Origin: Sutterella megalosphaeroides
GTDB lineage: Bacteria > Pseudomonadota > Gammaproteobacteria > Burkholderiales > Burkholderiaceae_F
Reading direction: 5' to 3'
DNA: 64,000 nucleotides
NCBI RefSeq assembly: GCF_003609995.1
Contig: NZ_AP018786.1
Span: 556,001-620,000, forward strand
Shown in pieces: positions 36,018 to 44,884 of this stretch. The stretch's first letter is position 1; every line of letters starts with the position of its first letter. The notes beneath the pieces are model-generated. The model was not told the DNA's origin. It did not search any database and worked only from the letters and a program-made list of their open reading frames with translations. A program made the translations under genes and the position numbers.

Positions 36018-37738
36018 CGAACGAACCCCGTGCCGCATCTCCTGCCGACTCGCGTGATGTGTCCCGCGACGCATCGCGCCCTGCGTCTGCCGCATCGACG
36101 GCTCCCGTCTGGGTGGTCGACGACGATCGTGCGATCCGTTGGGTGCTCTCCCGCGCGCTCGAGCGCGCGGGGCACGCCGCCCGTACGTTCGAAAACGGCT
36201 CTGCGGTGCTCGAGAAGCTCGAAGCGGTGAAGCGGGGCGAAGTCGAGGAGCCCGCCGTCATCCTTTCCGACATCCGCATGCCGGGAATCTCGGGCGTGGA
36301 ATTGGTGGAGCGCCTCAACACGGCGCTCCCTCAGGTGCCCGTCCTCATCATGACGGCCTTCTCCGACCTGGAGAGCGCCGTTTCCGCGTACCGAAGCGGC
36401 GCCTTCGAGTACCTGACGAAGCCCTTCGACATCGAGAAGGTTCTGGAGCTGGTCGAGCGCGCCGCAACCGAGTACGCGCGCCGCAAGCGCGCGCTCGAAC
36501 CCGAAACCGCAGCCGAATCGGCGCTTGCCGCCGGGAAAACGGCCTCAGCCTCTTCGAACGATTCAAGCGATTCGGCCCGAACGGGCTCCGGCTCTCCGAG
36601 CGCCGACGCGCGCCGCACTGCGGGAGCAACGGGCGCCGTCGGCGGCGACGGTTCCGCTCTTGTCGACGACGGCCTCATCGGTCGCGCGCCCGCCATGCAG
36701 GAAGTCTTTCGTGCGATCGGGCGCCTGTCGCAGAGTTCCGTCACCGTGCTCCTTACGGGGGAATCCGGGGCGGGCAAAGAAGTGGTGGCGCGCGCCCTCT
36801 GGCAGCACAGCCCCCGTAGCCGCGCGCCTTACGTGGCGCTCAACATGGCGGCGATTCCTCGGGAGCTTCTGGAGAGCGAACTCTTCGGACACGAAAAGGG
36901 CGCCTTCACGGGGGCGAGCGCCTCGCGCGCGGGTCGCTTCGGCGAAGCCGCGGGCGGGACGCTCTTTCTCGACGAAATCGGCGACATGCCGATGGAACTT
37001 CAGACGCGCCTTCTGCGCGTTTTAAGCAGCGGCACCTACTACCGCGTGGGCGGCCGAGAACCCCTCAAGGCGGACGTGCGCGTGATCGCCGCAACGAACC
37101 GCGACCTCGAAGCGGCCGTGCGCGAGGGGACCTTCCGCGAAGACCTCTACCACCGTTTGAACGTCATTCGCCTGCGGCTTCCGCCGCTTCGGGACCGTCG
37201 CGAAGACGTGAAGCCCCTCGCGGAACACTTCCTCACGGCGGGCGCCGTCGAATTGGGGCTCGAACCCAAGCGCCTCACCCCGGAAGCGTTGGCGGCCTTG
37301 GAGCGCTTCCCCTTCCCGGGGAACGTCCGACAGCTCGAAAACATCTGCCGGTGGTTGCTCGTCATGGCGCCCTCGCAGGAAATCCGTTTCGAGGATCTTC
37401 CCTACGAGGTGCAGCGCCCCGAGGGGCGCACGGCGGGCGAGTCGGGATCGGTCGCGTCGACCGCATCGAGCGACTTGAGCAGCCGAGGGGGGGCGGACGC
37501 CCATCGGTCGGAGAGTGACTGGGTCGACTGGGCCGCGGCCCTCGAAGCGGACGTCGTCGCACGGCTGGAACGCAACGAACCCGGCCTCTGGGGGCATGTC
37601 ACCGACCGCGTCGAAACCGTGCTCGTTCGTGCGGCCTTGGCCGCCACGAAAGGCCGCCGCATGGAGGCGGCCGAGCGGCTTGGGGTCGGGCGCAACACGC
37701 TCACACGCAAAATCCGCGCGCTCGGTCTCGAAGACTGA
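36014..37738 (+). CDS. ntrC: Sigma-54 response regulator NtrC
   Basis: A 574-residue activator. The receiver has the acidic VVDDD, the phospho-acceptor Asp86 (ILSDIRMPG) and YLTKPF. The AAA+ domain has GESGAGKEVVARAL, GAFTGA (the sigma-54 contact loop) and TLFLDEIGDM. A Fis-type helix-turn-helix ends the protein (RMEAAERLGVGRNTLTRKIRAL). The probable start is TTG at 36014 with AAGGAG seven bases upstream, overlapping the ntrB stop. It has about 28 extra N-terminal residues, a Ser/Ala-rich linker between receiver and AAA+ (about 160-215), and another before the DNA-binding domain, explaining its extra length over the usual 470. Confidence 0.95.
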   Translation: MTNEPRAASPADSRDVSRDASRPASAASTAPVWVVDDDRAIRWVLSRALERAGHAARTFENGSAVLEKLEAVKRGEVEEPAVILSDIRMPGISGVELVERLNTALPQVPVLIMTAFSDLESAVSAYRSGAFEYLTKPFDIEKVLELVERAATEYARRKRALEPETAAESALAAGKTASASSNDSSDSARTGSGSPSADARRTAGATGAVGGDGSALVDDGLIGRAPAMQEVFRAIGRLSQSSVTVLLTGESGAGKEVVARALWQHSPRSRAPYVALNMAAIPRELLESELFGHEKGAFTGASASRAGRFGEAAGGTLFLDEIGDMPMELQTRLLRVLSSGTYYRVGGREPLKADVRVIAATNRDLEAAVREGTFREDLYHRLNVIRLRLPPLRDRREDVKPLAEHFLTAGAVELGLEPKRLTPEALAALERFPFPGNVRQLENICRWLLVMAPSQEIRFEDLPYEVQRPEGRTAGESGSVASTASSDLSSRGGADAHRSESDWVDWAAALEADVVARLERNEPGLWGHVTDRVETVLVRAALAATKGRRMEAAERLGVGRNTLTRKIRALGLED

Positions 37739-37758
37739 GCTCGGGAGGAGCCGCACCC

Positions 37759-38376
37759 ATGGCCCGCGCACGACGTCGCAGCGACCCGCCCGGAACGGGG
37801 GAAACGCCCGAAAACGCCCGCGGGGGTTTTCTCATCGTGTTGTTGCCGGGCTTCGGACCGGAGCCCGAGCCCGGTGCGAAGCCCGCCGCGCGCGGTCTCA
37901 TCACGGCCGCACGCATCGACCGGGGGCCTGCCGTACGGCGCGTCCTCGGGTGGCTTGCGGCGGCGGGTTTTCCCGTTGAGACGGAAGCGCGCCGCTTTTC
38001 GCTTGCCGTGTGGCCCGCGGGCGGCTGGAAGCGCGCGGTGCGCGGCCCCGAACAGGTGACGGAACTCGTTCGGGATTCGGACGACTTTGTGCGGCTCCTT
38101 GCCGAGCGGCGGCCGTCCCTTCTCGTTCTTGTTTCCTGCTACCTCTTCGACGCTCTGCGGGATCCCGCCCTGACGGACCGCATCGACGCCGCGCTCGGGC
38201 GTACGGTCGAGCCCGCGCGGCGCCTCACCTCGACGCGCCTTCGCGTCGAAGGCGAACGGCGCGAACGCGCGCTCGTTCTCGCGTTGCCCGTCCCCGGCCC
38301 CAATACGACGCCCGAGTTCGAGCGGGAACTGAGGGACGCCCTGCGGCTCTTTTTCGCAGGGACGCTCGAGGACTGA
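37759..38376 (+). CDS. Unknown protein after ntrC
   Basis: A 205-residue protein whose ATG at 37759 has a strong GGAGGAG and lies 20 bases after ntrC, so it is co-transcribed with glnA-ntrBC. There is no signal peptide or membrane segment. Visible features: FLIVLLPGFGPEPEPG near the start, a central RPSLLVLVSCYLFDAL strand-helix, and ALVLALPVPGPNTTPEF near the end. The alternation of hydrophobic strands and helices suggests an alpha/beta fold, with a faint resemblance to the uracil-DNA glycosylase superfamily that I cannot defend. Function unknown. Confidence 0.65.
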   Translation: MARARRRSDPPGTGETPENARGGFLIVLLPGFGPEPEPGAKPAARGLITAARIDRGPAVRRVLGWLAAAGFPVETEARRFSLAVWPAGGWKRAVRGPEQVTELVRDSDDFVRLLAERRPSLLVLVSCYLFDALRDPALTDRIDAALGRTVEPARRLTSTRLRVEGERRERALVLALPVPGPNTTPEFERELRDALRLFFAGTLED

Positions 38377-38499
38377 ATTCGACGCTTCGAAGCTCCGAAG
38401 AGCTCCTCCGCCCGAAGGTCGCGCGGACCGCCTTCCCTGTAGAATGACGGCCGCTTCGGATGGTCCGAAGCGTTTTTCTTCGAACCTCTGCGAGCACTC

Positions 38500-39594
38500 A
38501 TGTCCGACCCCGTCCTCGAGCCCGGCCGAAGCGCCCGGATCGACATCGTCCCCGAAACCGAAACCGCCCTTGAGGCAGAGCCCTTTTCCTCGATCGAGGA
38601 AGCCTCGATCGCGCTCGAAGCGCTCGGCGCGAAGCCCCAGCACGTGCGCACGCTCTTTCGCGCGTACCTCGGACGCGCCGCCTGGCCCGACGCGTCGGAC
38701 GAACGCTTCCCGAAGCGCGTGCGCGAGGGGCTTGCCGCCTGGCGCGCCCGCATGGCGGCGGTTTTGTCGGTGCGCTCCCGCCACCCCGGGGCCGATCCCG
38801 AGAGCGAACGTCTTCTCGTGACGCTTGCCGACCGTCAAACGGTCGAGTGCGTGTTGCTGCCGCGACGCGGCGTGTGCGTTTCGACCCAGATGGGCTGCGC
38901 CGTCGGGTGCGTTTTTTGCATGACGGGGAAGGGCGGACTCGTGCGGCAGCTTTCGGACCTTGAAATCGCCGCGCAGGCGGCAACGGCCCGAGCCTTGCGG
39001 CCCCTTACGAAGAAAATCGTCTTCATGGGGATGGGCGAACCCTCCCACAACCTGAGGAACGTCCTTTCGGCCGTGCGGTTTCTCGCCGAGTACGGCGACT
39101 TCGGGCACAAGGACCTCGTCATTTCGACGGTCGGGGACGAGCGGCTTTTCAACGAACTTTTCGCCTCGCGCGTGCGGCCCGCGCTCGCCGTATCGCTTCA
39201 CGCGATCGACGAAGTGAAACGCCGCACGCTTCTTCCCCGCGGCACGCGCATGACGGTCGAGGCTCTGACGGATGCGGCGGAGCGCTACGCGCGCTTCTCG
39301 GGCTACCCCGTGCAGTACGAATGGACCCTGATGGCGGGCGTGAACGACTCGTTCGAAGAAATCGACGAACTCGCGCGACGCCTCTCCGGTCAGTACGCGA
39401 TGGTGAACTTCATTCCGGTCAACGCCGTCGAAGGGAGCCCCTACCGCCGTCCCGAGCCCGAACATGCCCGGGCGCTCGTCGCGCGCCTGCGCGCGGCGGG
39501 GATTGTTGCGACGCTTCGCGACTCGGCCGCCCAGGACGTCGACGGCGGGTGCGGGCAGCTGCGCGCCCGCGTGCTGAAGGAGGAAGGGAAATGA
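38500..39594 (+). CDS. rlmN: RlmN/Cfr-family radical SAM RNA methyltransferase
   Basis: A 364-residue protein. The cluster motif CAVGCVFC (Cys133, 137, 140) is followed by MTGKGG. The two catalytic cysteines of the RlmN mechanism are present: Cys126 in GVCVSTQMGC and Cys351 in DGGCGQL. KIVFMGMGEPSHNLRNV and VSLHAIDEVKRRTLLPRG are also typical. The family methylates A2503 of 23S rRNA and A37 of some tRNAs. The N-terminal helical part is divergent, and the gene is not beside ndk/hisS as usual, so it could be a second copy with another target. Confidence 0.85.
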   Translation: MSDPVLEPGRSARIDIVPETETALEAEPFSSIEEASIALEALGAKPQHVRTLFRAYLGRAAWPDASDERFPKRVREGLAAWRARMAAVLSVRSRHPGADPESERLLVTLADRQTVECVLLPRRGVCVSTQMGCAVGCVFCMTGKGGLVRQLSDLEIAAQAATARALRPLTKKIVFMGMGEPSHNLRNVLSAVRFLAEYGDFGHKDLVISTVGDERLFNELFASRVRPALAVSLHAIDEVKRRTLLPRGTRMTVEALTDAAERYARFSGYPVQYEWTLMAGVNDSFEEIDELARRLSGQYAMVNFIPVNAVEGSPYRRPEPEHARALVARLRAAGIVATLRDSAAQDVDGGCGQLRARVLKEEGK

Positions 39595-40220
39595 CGAACA
39601 TGACCGACCCGGACAACGACAAAGCGATCGTCGAAACGTCCTCCGAAGCCGACGACGCGACGAACGTCGACGCGCGCCTGCAAGGGCTCGGGAAACTCGT
39701 CGACATGCCCGTTGCCCGCGATCGGCGCCGCCGCTACTGGATGGTGTGGTTTCTCTGGGGGATGCTCGGCACGGCCCTCACCTTCGAGGGCGTCAAAGAC
39801 GGCACGTGGCTTGCGGTCGCGGGGATTTTGGGCGGACCCTTCTGGTTCCTCTTTCTCGTGTGGCCGTTCCTGTGGCTGAGGGACCGGCTGCGGGCCCGAT
39901 CGCTCTGGGCCGAAGACATGACGGCGCTTCTTCACGATGCGGGGGACGACCCCGACAGCACCTCGACCCTGATCGTCGTGTGGGGGAAGACGGGCGCCCT
40001 CGTGCCCGAGTCCGAATGGTGCGGAGCCTTCCCGAGCGTTCGACTCGATGTCGACAAGCTCGAACGCATCGAGGTCGGAACGCTCCCTGGCGTACGCACG
40101 GCGGGGTTTCTTGCAAAGGACCTTGTCGCCTGGGCGGCGGAAAAGAACGTTGAAGGGGCCTCGGGCGACTTGCGTGCCGCGCTTCTCTGGTGCGACACGC
40201 TCGATCGGGCGACGCGCTGA
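39591..40220 (+). CDS. Small two-helix membrane protein of unknown function
   Basis: A 209-residue protein whose ATG overlaps the rlmN stop (ATGA), with AAGGAGGAAGGG upstream, so the genes are coupled. Residues 1-48 are charged. Two membrane segments lie at about 49-66 and 72-96, rich in Trp and Phe. The remaining 110 residues form a soluble domain (LIVVWGKTGALVPESEW, LDVDKLERIEVGTLPG). No family recognised. Confidence 0.75.
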   Translation: MTNMTDPDNDKAIVETSSEADDATNVDARLQGLGKLVDMPVARDRRRRYWMVWFLWGMLGTALTFEGVKDGTWLAVAGILGGPFWFLFLVWPFLWLRDRLRARSLWAEDMTALLHDAGDDPDSTSTLIVVWGKTGALVPESEWCGAFPSVRLDVDKLERIEVGTLPGVRTAGFLAKDLVAWAAEKNVEGASGDLRAALLWCDTLDRATR

Positions 40221-40250
40221 GCCCCTCCGAGCATCGAAACCGAAAACAAA

Positions 40251-40282
40251 ACGGGCGCTTCCCCGCCGAGGGAAGCGCCCGT
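40251..40282. terminator. Bidirectional terminator
   Basis: A 13-bp perfect stem ACGGGCGCTTCCC with a 6-base loop. TTTTT follows on the plus strand and TTTGTTTTCG on the minus strand, between convergent genes. Confidence 0.9.
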
Positions 40283-40331
40283 TTTTCATCCGGCTTCGGA
40301 GCCCAAGCGGCTCGTTCGTCCGGTCGATCCG

Positions 40332-41843
40332 TCAGTCGTCCTCTCGGAAGGCCTGTTCTCGGCCCGAGCGCACCGACGGGAAGACGACGATCGCAAGGAG
40401 CAGCACCGACACCGCAAGGAGCGTGGCGGAAATCGGCGACGCGACGAAGGTCGTGAGGTCGCCGCGCGACAAAAGGAGCGCGCGTCGGAAGTTTTCTTCA
40501 AGCATCGGCCCCAGGATGAAGCCGAGCAAAAGCGGCGCACACTCGCAGCCGAGCTTCGCGAAGACGTAGCCGAAAAGGCCGAACCCGATCGTCATCCAGA
40601 TGTCGAACGTGTTGGCGTTGATCGAATAGACGCCGATCGCGCAGAAGATGAGAATCGCCGGGTAAAGGAGCGGATAGGGAACGCGCAGGAGCCGCACCCA
40701 GAGGCCGATAAGCGGCAGGTTGAGGATCACGAGGAAGACGTTCCCGATCCACATCGAGACGATGAGCCCCCAGAAGAGGCCGGGGTTCGTGGTCATCACC
40801 TGGGGACCGGGCGTGATGTCGTGAAGCATCAGGGCGCCGATCATGAGTGCCATCACGGCGTTCGACGGAATCCCGAGCGTGAGCATCGGAATGAAGCTCG
40901 TCTGCGCGCCCCCGTTGTTGGCGGATTCGGGACCCGCCACGCCGCGGATATTGCCTTCGCCGAAGCGGGGTTCCGCCTTGTCGCCCGCAAGCTTTTTCTC
41001 CAGCGTGTAGCTCGCAAAGGATGAAAGAAGCGCCCCGCCCCCGGGCAGGATCCCGAGGAAGGACCCCACGACCGTGCCGCGGCAGATCGCGCCCGCGCTC
41101 TCGCGGATGTCTTTCCACGAGGGAAGGACCGAGCCCACGGGTTCGGGCACGGTTTCGCGACCGGCGTTGGCTTCGAGGTTGCGGATGATTTCCGAGAAAC
41201 CGTAGATCCCCATCGAAAGCGCCACGAAGTCGATCCCGTCCATGAGTTCGTCGACGCCGAAGGCGTAGCGAAGAGCTCCCGAATTGACGTCCATTCCCAC
41301 GAGCCCGAAGAGGATCCCGATGAAGATCATCCCGATCGCTTTGAGCAGCGACCCGCTTGCGAGCACCACCGCGCCCACGAGCCCCAGAACCATGAGGCTG
41401 AAGTATTCGCGCGGACCGAATTCGAAGGCGATTTCGGTCAAGGGCGCCGCAAAGGCGGCGATCAGGACCGTCGCAAAGCACCCTGCCGCAAAACTCCCGA
41501 GCGCGGCGATGCCGAGCGCCGCTCCGGCGCGACCCGCTTTCGCCATGCGGTGGCCGTCCAAGCACGTGACGACCGCCGAGGCTTCGCCCGGAATGTTGAC
41601 GAGCACGGCGGTGGTGGAGCCCCCGTACTGCGAGCCGTAGTAAATGCCCGCGAGCATGATGAGCGCGGTCGACGGATCGAGCGAATACGTGATCGGAAGA
41701 AGCATCGCCACCGTGGCGACGGGCCCCATGCCGGGGAGGACCCCCACGAGCGTGCCGAGCGTCACGCCGACGAAGCAGTAGAGGAGATTGGTGAGCGTGA
41801 CGGCGTTCTCAAGCCCGAGCTGAAGATTTTGAAGCAAATCCAT
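40332..41843 (-). CDS. tctA: Tripartite tricarboxylate transporter large membrane subunit
   Basis: About 503 residues and roughly 11 membrane helices. TctA signatures: GTLVGVLPGMGPVATVAML, GIYYGSQYGGSTTAVLVNIPGEASAVVTCLDGH and GILPGGGALLSSFASY. It imports carboxylates delivered by the periplasmic TctC, using an ion gradient. The ATG at 41843 has AGGAA at proper spacing; the ATG six bases upstream would touch that site. It lies 10 bases after the tctB stop. Confidence 0.95.
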   Translation of the reverse strand: MDLLQNLQLGLENAVTLTNLLYCFVGVTLGTLVGVLPGMGPVATVAMLLPITYSLDPSTALIMLAGIYYGSQYGGSTTAVLVNIPGEASAVVTCLDGHRMAKAGRAGAALGIAALGSFAAGCFATVLIAAFAAPLTEIAFEFGPREYFSLMVLGLVGAVVLASGSLLKAIGMIFIGILFGLVGMDVNSGALRYAFGVDELMDGIDFVALSMGIYGFSEIIRNLEANAGRETVPEPVGSVLPSWKDIRESAGAICRGTVVGSFLGILPGGGALLSSFASYTLEKKLAGDKAEPRFGEGNIRGVAGPESANNGGAQTSFIPMLTLGIPSNAVMALMIGALMLHDITPGPQVMTTNPGLFWGLIVSMWIGNVFLVILNLPLIGLWVRLLRVPYPLLYPAILIFCAIGVYSINANTFDIWMTIGFGLFGYVFAKLGCECAPLLLGFILGPMLEENFRRALLLSRGDLTTFVASPISATLLAVSVLLLAIVVFPSVRSGREQAFREDD

Positions 41844-41853
41844 GGTCATTTCC

Positions 41854-42336
41854 TCAGATGAGATCGAACGCGGGCGGAAGGAGCGTGACGGAAAGCCCCA
41901 TGCCGTAGACGAAGATGAGCGCGGTGAGCGCCGTCAGGCCCGCCGCAAGGAGCACCGAGCGCTTCCAGGCAAAGGACGGGTGCGCGAGCGTCGACGCGAA
42001 GACCGTGAGGAATGCGGAGAGCAGGAACCCGAACGGAAGAAGCGTCAGGGCGAAGATCACGGCGCTTCCGAGAATGACGAGAACGGGCATGGGACGCCAG
42101 GCGTGCAGGTTGAGGCGGTCGGCGTTGTCCGCATCGGCCGCACCGAGCCTGAGGCTCTTCAAAAGGACGGCCGTACCCGTCAGGGCCAAGCCGGCTCCGA
42201 CGATTTTCGGGAAGTAGAGGGGGCCCATCTGAGCGAGCGTTCCGAGCTCGCCCTCACCGATGAAGGTCATGGCGCCGAGCCCCAAGAGGATGTAGAGCAG
42301 ACCCGCAGCGAAGTCTTTGAGATTGTGAATGTGCAT
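41854..42336 (-). CDS. tctB: Tripartite tricarboxylate transporter small membrane subunit
   Basis: A 160-residue protein with four predicted membrane helices: about 9-26, 37-58, then a pair GSAVIFALTLLPFGFLLSAFL and VLLAAGLTALTALIFVYGMGLS. It starts MHIHNLKDFAAGLLYILLGL, typical of TctB. The frame extends upstream, but that part overlaps the spacer and is not conserved. It partners tctA. Confidence 0.88.
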   Translation of the reverse strand: MHIHNLKDFAAGLLYILLGLGAMTFIGEGELGTLAQMGPLYFPKIVGAGLALTGTAVLLKSLRLGAADADNADRLNLHAWRPMPVLVILGSAVIFALTLLPFGFLLSAFLTVFASTLAHPSFAWKRSVLLAAGLTALTALIFVYGMGLSVTLLPPAFDLI

Positions 42337-42644
42337 GAGTGTTCGTTCGGGCGCCCGTCGGTCGGGAGCCCGGATGCTTGCCCGCAACACGAGCGGACGC
42401 AAAACGGGAAGGCCGAGCGAACCGCTTCAAACGCTTGAAGCGGCTCAATCGGTTCGAACGGTTCGAACGGTTCGAGAAAGAACGCGGTTTCGGCCGGAAA
42501 ACGCCTCGAAGAGCGAGGATCCGATGCTTCCGGATCCTTGCCCTCGAGGTAACCACGAAGAAGTGTACCGAGCTTGGGGGGCCAACGAAGAACGCCCCCG
42601 AAAGCGCGAGTGCTTGCGGGAGCGTCGGCGTCAAGCGAGCGGCC
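42337..42644 (-). other. Spacer between tctC and tctB with hairpin and short tandem repeat
   Basis: This 308-base intergenic stretch is unusual inside a transporter operon. It has a 9-bp perfect hairpin, CCGCTTCAA-ACGC-TTGAAGCGG (42422-42443), and three tandem copies of CGGTTCGAA (42450-42476, last base changed). There is no T run, so the hairpin is more likely a stability or processing element than a terminator. No gene is supported. Confidence 0.6.
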
Positions 42645-43649
42645 TCAGTCGACTCGCGCGCCCGAGAGGGCCACGAGTTCCTTGTATTTGGCGCGTTCCT
42701 CGACCATCAGTTTTCCGAAGTCTTCGGGCGACGTGGGCGATGCGACCGCACCGAACGCGGCGAATTTCTTCACCGTTTCGGGGTCGGCGAGTACCGGACG
42801 GATCGCGTCCGAGAGTTCGGCGACGAGGTTGTCGGGGGTCTTCGCGGGCACCATCAGACCGAACCACGTGTAGATGTCGAAGTCGGGTACCCCCGCTTCG
42901 GCCATGGTCGGAATTTCGGGCATGAGGGGGGACCGTTCCTTCGTCGTGACGGCAAGCGCCAGGAGTTTCCCCGCACGGATGTTCGCGGCGGAACTCGCGA
43001 GGTTGTCGAAGATCAGGTCCGTCTGGCCCGAGAGCACCGAGAGAAGCGCGGGCGACGCGCCCGCAAAGGGGATGTGAACGAGATCGATCCCGCAGCGGTT
43101 CTTGAGAAGTTCGCCCGCCATGTGACCGGCGGAGCCGTTGCCGCCCGAAGCGTAATTGAGCTTCCCCGGATTCGCCTTCGCGTAGTCGACGAGATCCTTG
43201 AGGGATTTGACGCCGGTCTTCGCGGAGAATTCCGGCGTGATGACGAGCACGTTCGGCGCCGTCGCGACGAGCGTCACGGGGCGGAAATCGTTTTCGGCGT
43301 CGTAGGGGAGATTCTTGAAGAGGAAGGGATTGATGGCGTGCGTTGCCACGGCCCCCATGACGAGCGTCATCCCGTCGGCGGGACGGCGCTTCACGTAGGC
43401 CATGCCGACGTTGCCGCCCGCTCCGGGGCGGTTTTCGACAACGACCGTACCGAGTACGGGTGCCACCGCATCGGCGATCGCGCGCGCGGAGACGTCCAGG
43501 GGGCCTCCGGGCGGGTACGGAACGACGATGCGAACGGGGCGGCTTCCTTCTCCCTTGATCGTCGCGGCGTGCGAGGCGATCGGAAAATAGGAGGCACTAC
43601 TCAGTGCCACCACACCGATGGCACTCAACAAAGTGCGACGATTCAACAT
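42645..43649 (-). CDS. tctC: Bug/TctC-family periplasmic carboxylate-binding receptor
   Basis: A 334-residue protein with a signal peptide MLNRRTLLSAIGVVALSSASYFPIASHA (Sec-like with a twin Arg). Bug-family marks: RIVVPYPPGGPLDVSARAIADA, ENRPGAGGNVGMAYV, NYASGGNGSAGHMAGELL and IDLVHIPFAGASPAL. It captures a carboxylate in the periplasm for TctAB. The ligand is not readable, since the family binds many acids. First gene of tctCBA. Confidence 0.94.
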   Translation of the reverse strand: MLNRRTLLSAIGVVALSSASYFPIASHAATIKGEGSRPVRIVVPYPPGGPLDVSARAIADAVAPVLGTVVVENRPGAGGNVGMAYVKRRPADGMTLVMGAVATHAINPFLFKNLPYDAENDFRPVTLVATAPNVLVITPEFSAKTGVKSLKDLVDYAKANPGKLNYASGGNGSAGHMAGELLKNRCGIDLVHIPFAGASPALLSVLSGQTDLIFDNLASSAANIRAGKLLALAVTTKERSPLMPEIPTMAEAGVPDFDIYTWFGLMVPAKTPDNLVAELSDAIRPVLADPETVKKFAAFGAVASPTSPEDFGKLMVEERAKYKELVALSGARVD

Positions 43650-43959
43650 GAAAATCTCCTTGATTCGGGGATTCGTTTGGAAAAAAGGGCGGGGCGTTGT
43701 CCCCGTCCCCAAGAGGCTCCGAGATTTGCCGCTTCGGCAAAAAGGAGGGCCCGCTTCGATTCATTTAAGCACGGCGCACGGCCTTCCGAGGTCGTGCAAA
43801 AAGGCTCCGGCGCGCGGCCCGCAGTCAAATGAAAACTCTCTTGCGCCAACGCAGTGGGTCTCCAACGGAATGCTTAGACGGGTTCGCCTAGGCGGTTTCT
43901 CGCGTGCGGGCCTCCCGTCGCCCTTCCATCAAAGCCTTTGCGCGCCGATCGCGCATCGA
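43650..43959. other. Intergenic region upstream of tctC
   Basis: 310 bases without a supported gene. On the minus strand GGGG-ACAACG-CCCC followed by CCCTTTTTT (about 43680-43705) looks like a weak terminator or attenuator in the tctC leader. No clear sigma-70 or sigma-54 promoter was found. Confidence 0.35.
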
Positions 43960-44826
43960 TCACGCGTCAATGCCCCAGCGTCGCGCAAGCTCGGAAAGCG
44001 CCCCGTCGGCGGCCAAATCCTCCCAGGCGCGCCGAAGAGCTTCCGCTCCCGCAAAGCCTCGACGCACGTAGAAGGCCTTGTATTCGACGGGGGTGAAACG
44101 TTGCGCAAGGACCGCGAGCCTCGCGTCGCGCGCCGCGTACCAGCGCGCTTCGGTGACGTCCGTCACCATCAAATCCCCTTCGCCCGCGGCGATGAGACCG
44201 GGGATTTCTTCGTTGACGGGATGAAGCCGCACGCGGGCGTGCGTAAGGTTCGCGTCCACCCAGGTTTCGTTCGTGCCGCCCGGGTTCTTGACGACGCGAA
44301 GGTTTTCGTTGTCGAACGCCTTGACTTCAAGCCCCGCGAAGCGCTCCCGATCCTCGCGCCGCACGAGCCCCGTTTTCCAAAAAGGGGCGTAGCGGGGAAG
44401 GGCCGTCGCCGTTCGGCACCGCTCGGGCGTCACGGATACGCCCCCGCAGACAAGATCGACCCGCCCCGAAACGAGGTCCGAAAAGAGGGTCTTCCAGGCG
44501 GAGGCGCACAGGACGACCCGTCCCGCAAAACCCGCCCGCTCGGCGAGAAGCTCCAGAAGTTCAGCGTCGTGCCCGACCACGTTGCCCTCGGTGTCGCGAA
44601 GCGCAAACGGAATGAAGTCCCCGGGGATCCCGACGCGAAGCGGCGTCGGTTCGGAGTCCGAGAGGAATTCGACGTTCTCATCCGGGCGGCGGGCGGTGCG
44701 AACTTCAAGATCGTCACAAACGGCGTCACAAAGAGCATCGCCCTCGGCGTATCGGGGCTCTTGCGCGGAGGCGTCCGACGGGTCGGAGCTTGCGGCGGGG
44801 GCGGGAACACAAGGCGGTCGGCGCAT
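43960..44826 (-). CDS. Solute-binding-protein-fold protein, cyclohexadienyl dehydratase (PheC)-like
   Basis: About 288 residues; the start is uncertain (ATG at 44826 without a good ribosome site; a TTG at 44904 overlaps xthA). From LRVGIPGDFIPFALRD it follows family 3 solute-binding proteins: VDLVCGGVSVTPERCRTA, then VVKNPGGTNETW and GDLMVTDVTEARWY. The NPGGTNE and DLMVTDxxEAR blocks are those of cyclohexadienyl/arogenate dehydratase, which makes phenylpyruvate or phenylalanine. Known PheC is periplasmic, but no signal peptide is visible here; the first 60 residues are Pro/Ala/acidic-rich. It could also be a plain amino-acid sensor or receptor. Confidence 0.65.
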   Translation of the reverse strand: MRRPPCVPAPAASSDPSDASAQEPRYAEGDALCDAVCDDLEVRTARRPDENVEFLSDSEPTPLRVGIPGDFIPFALRDTEGNVVGHDAELLELLAERAGFAGRVVLCASAWKTLFSDLVSGRVDLVCGGVSVTPERCRTATALPRYAPFWKTGLVRREDRERFAGLEVKAFDNENLRVVKNPGGTNETWVDANLTHARVRLHPVNEEIPGLIAAGEGDLMVTDVTEARWYAARDARLAVLAQRFTPVEYKAFYVRRGFAGAEALRRAWEDLAADGALSELARRWGIDA

Positions 44827-44884
44827 GGCGAAAAACAGGGAAAGATCGAGGGTTGTCGGAAGGACGAGCGTATTGGATTTTTTC

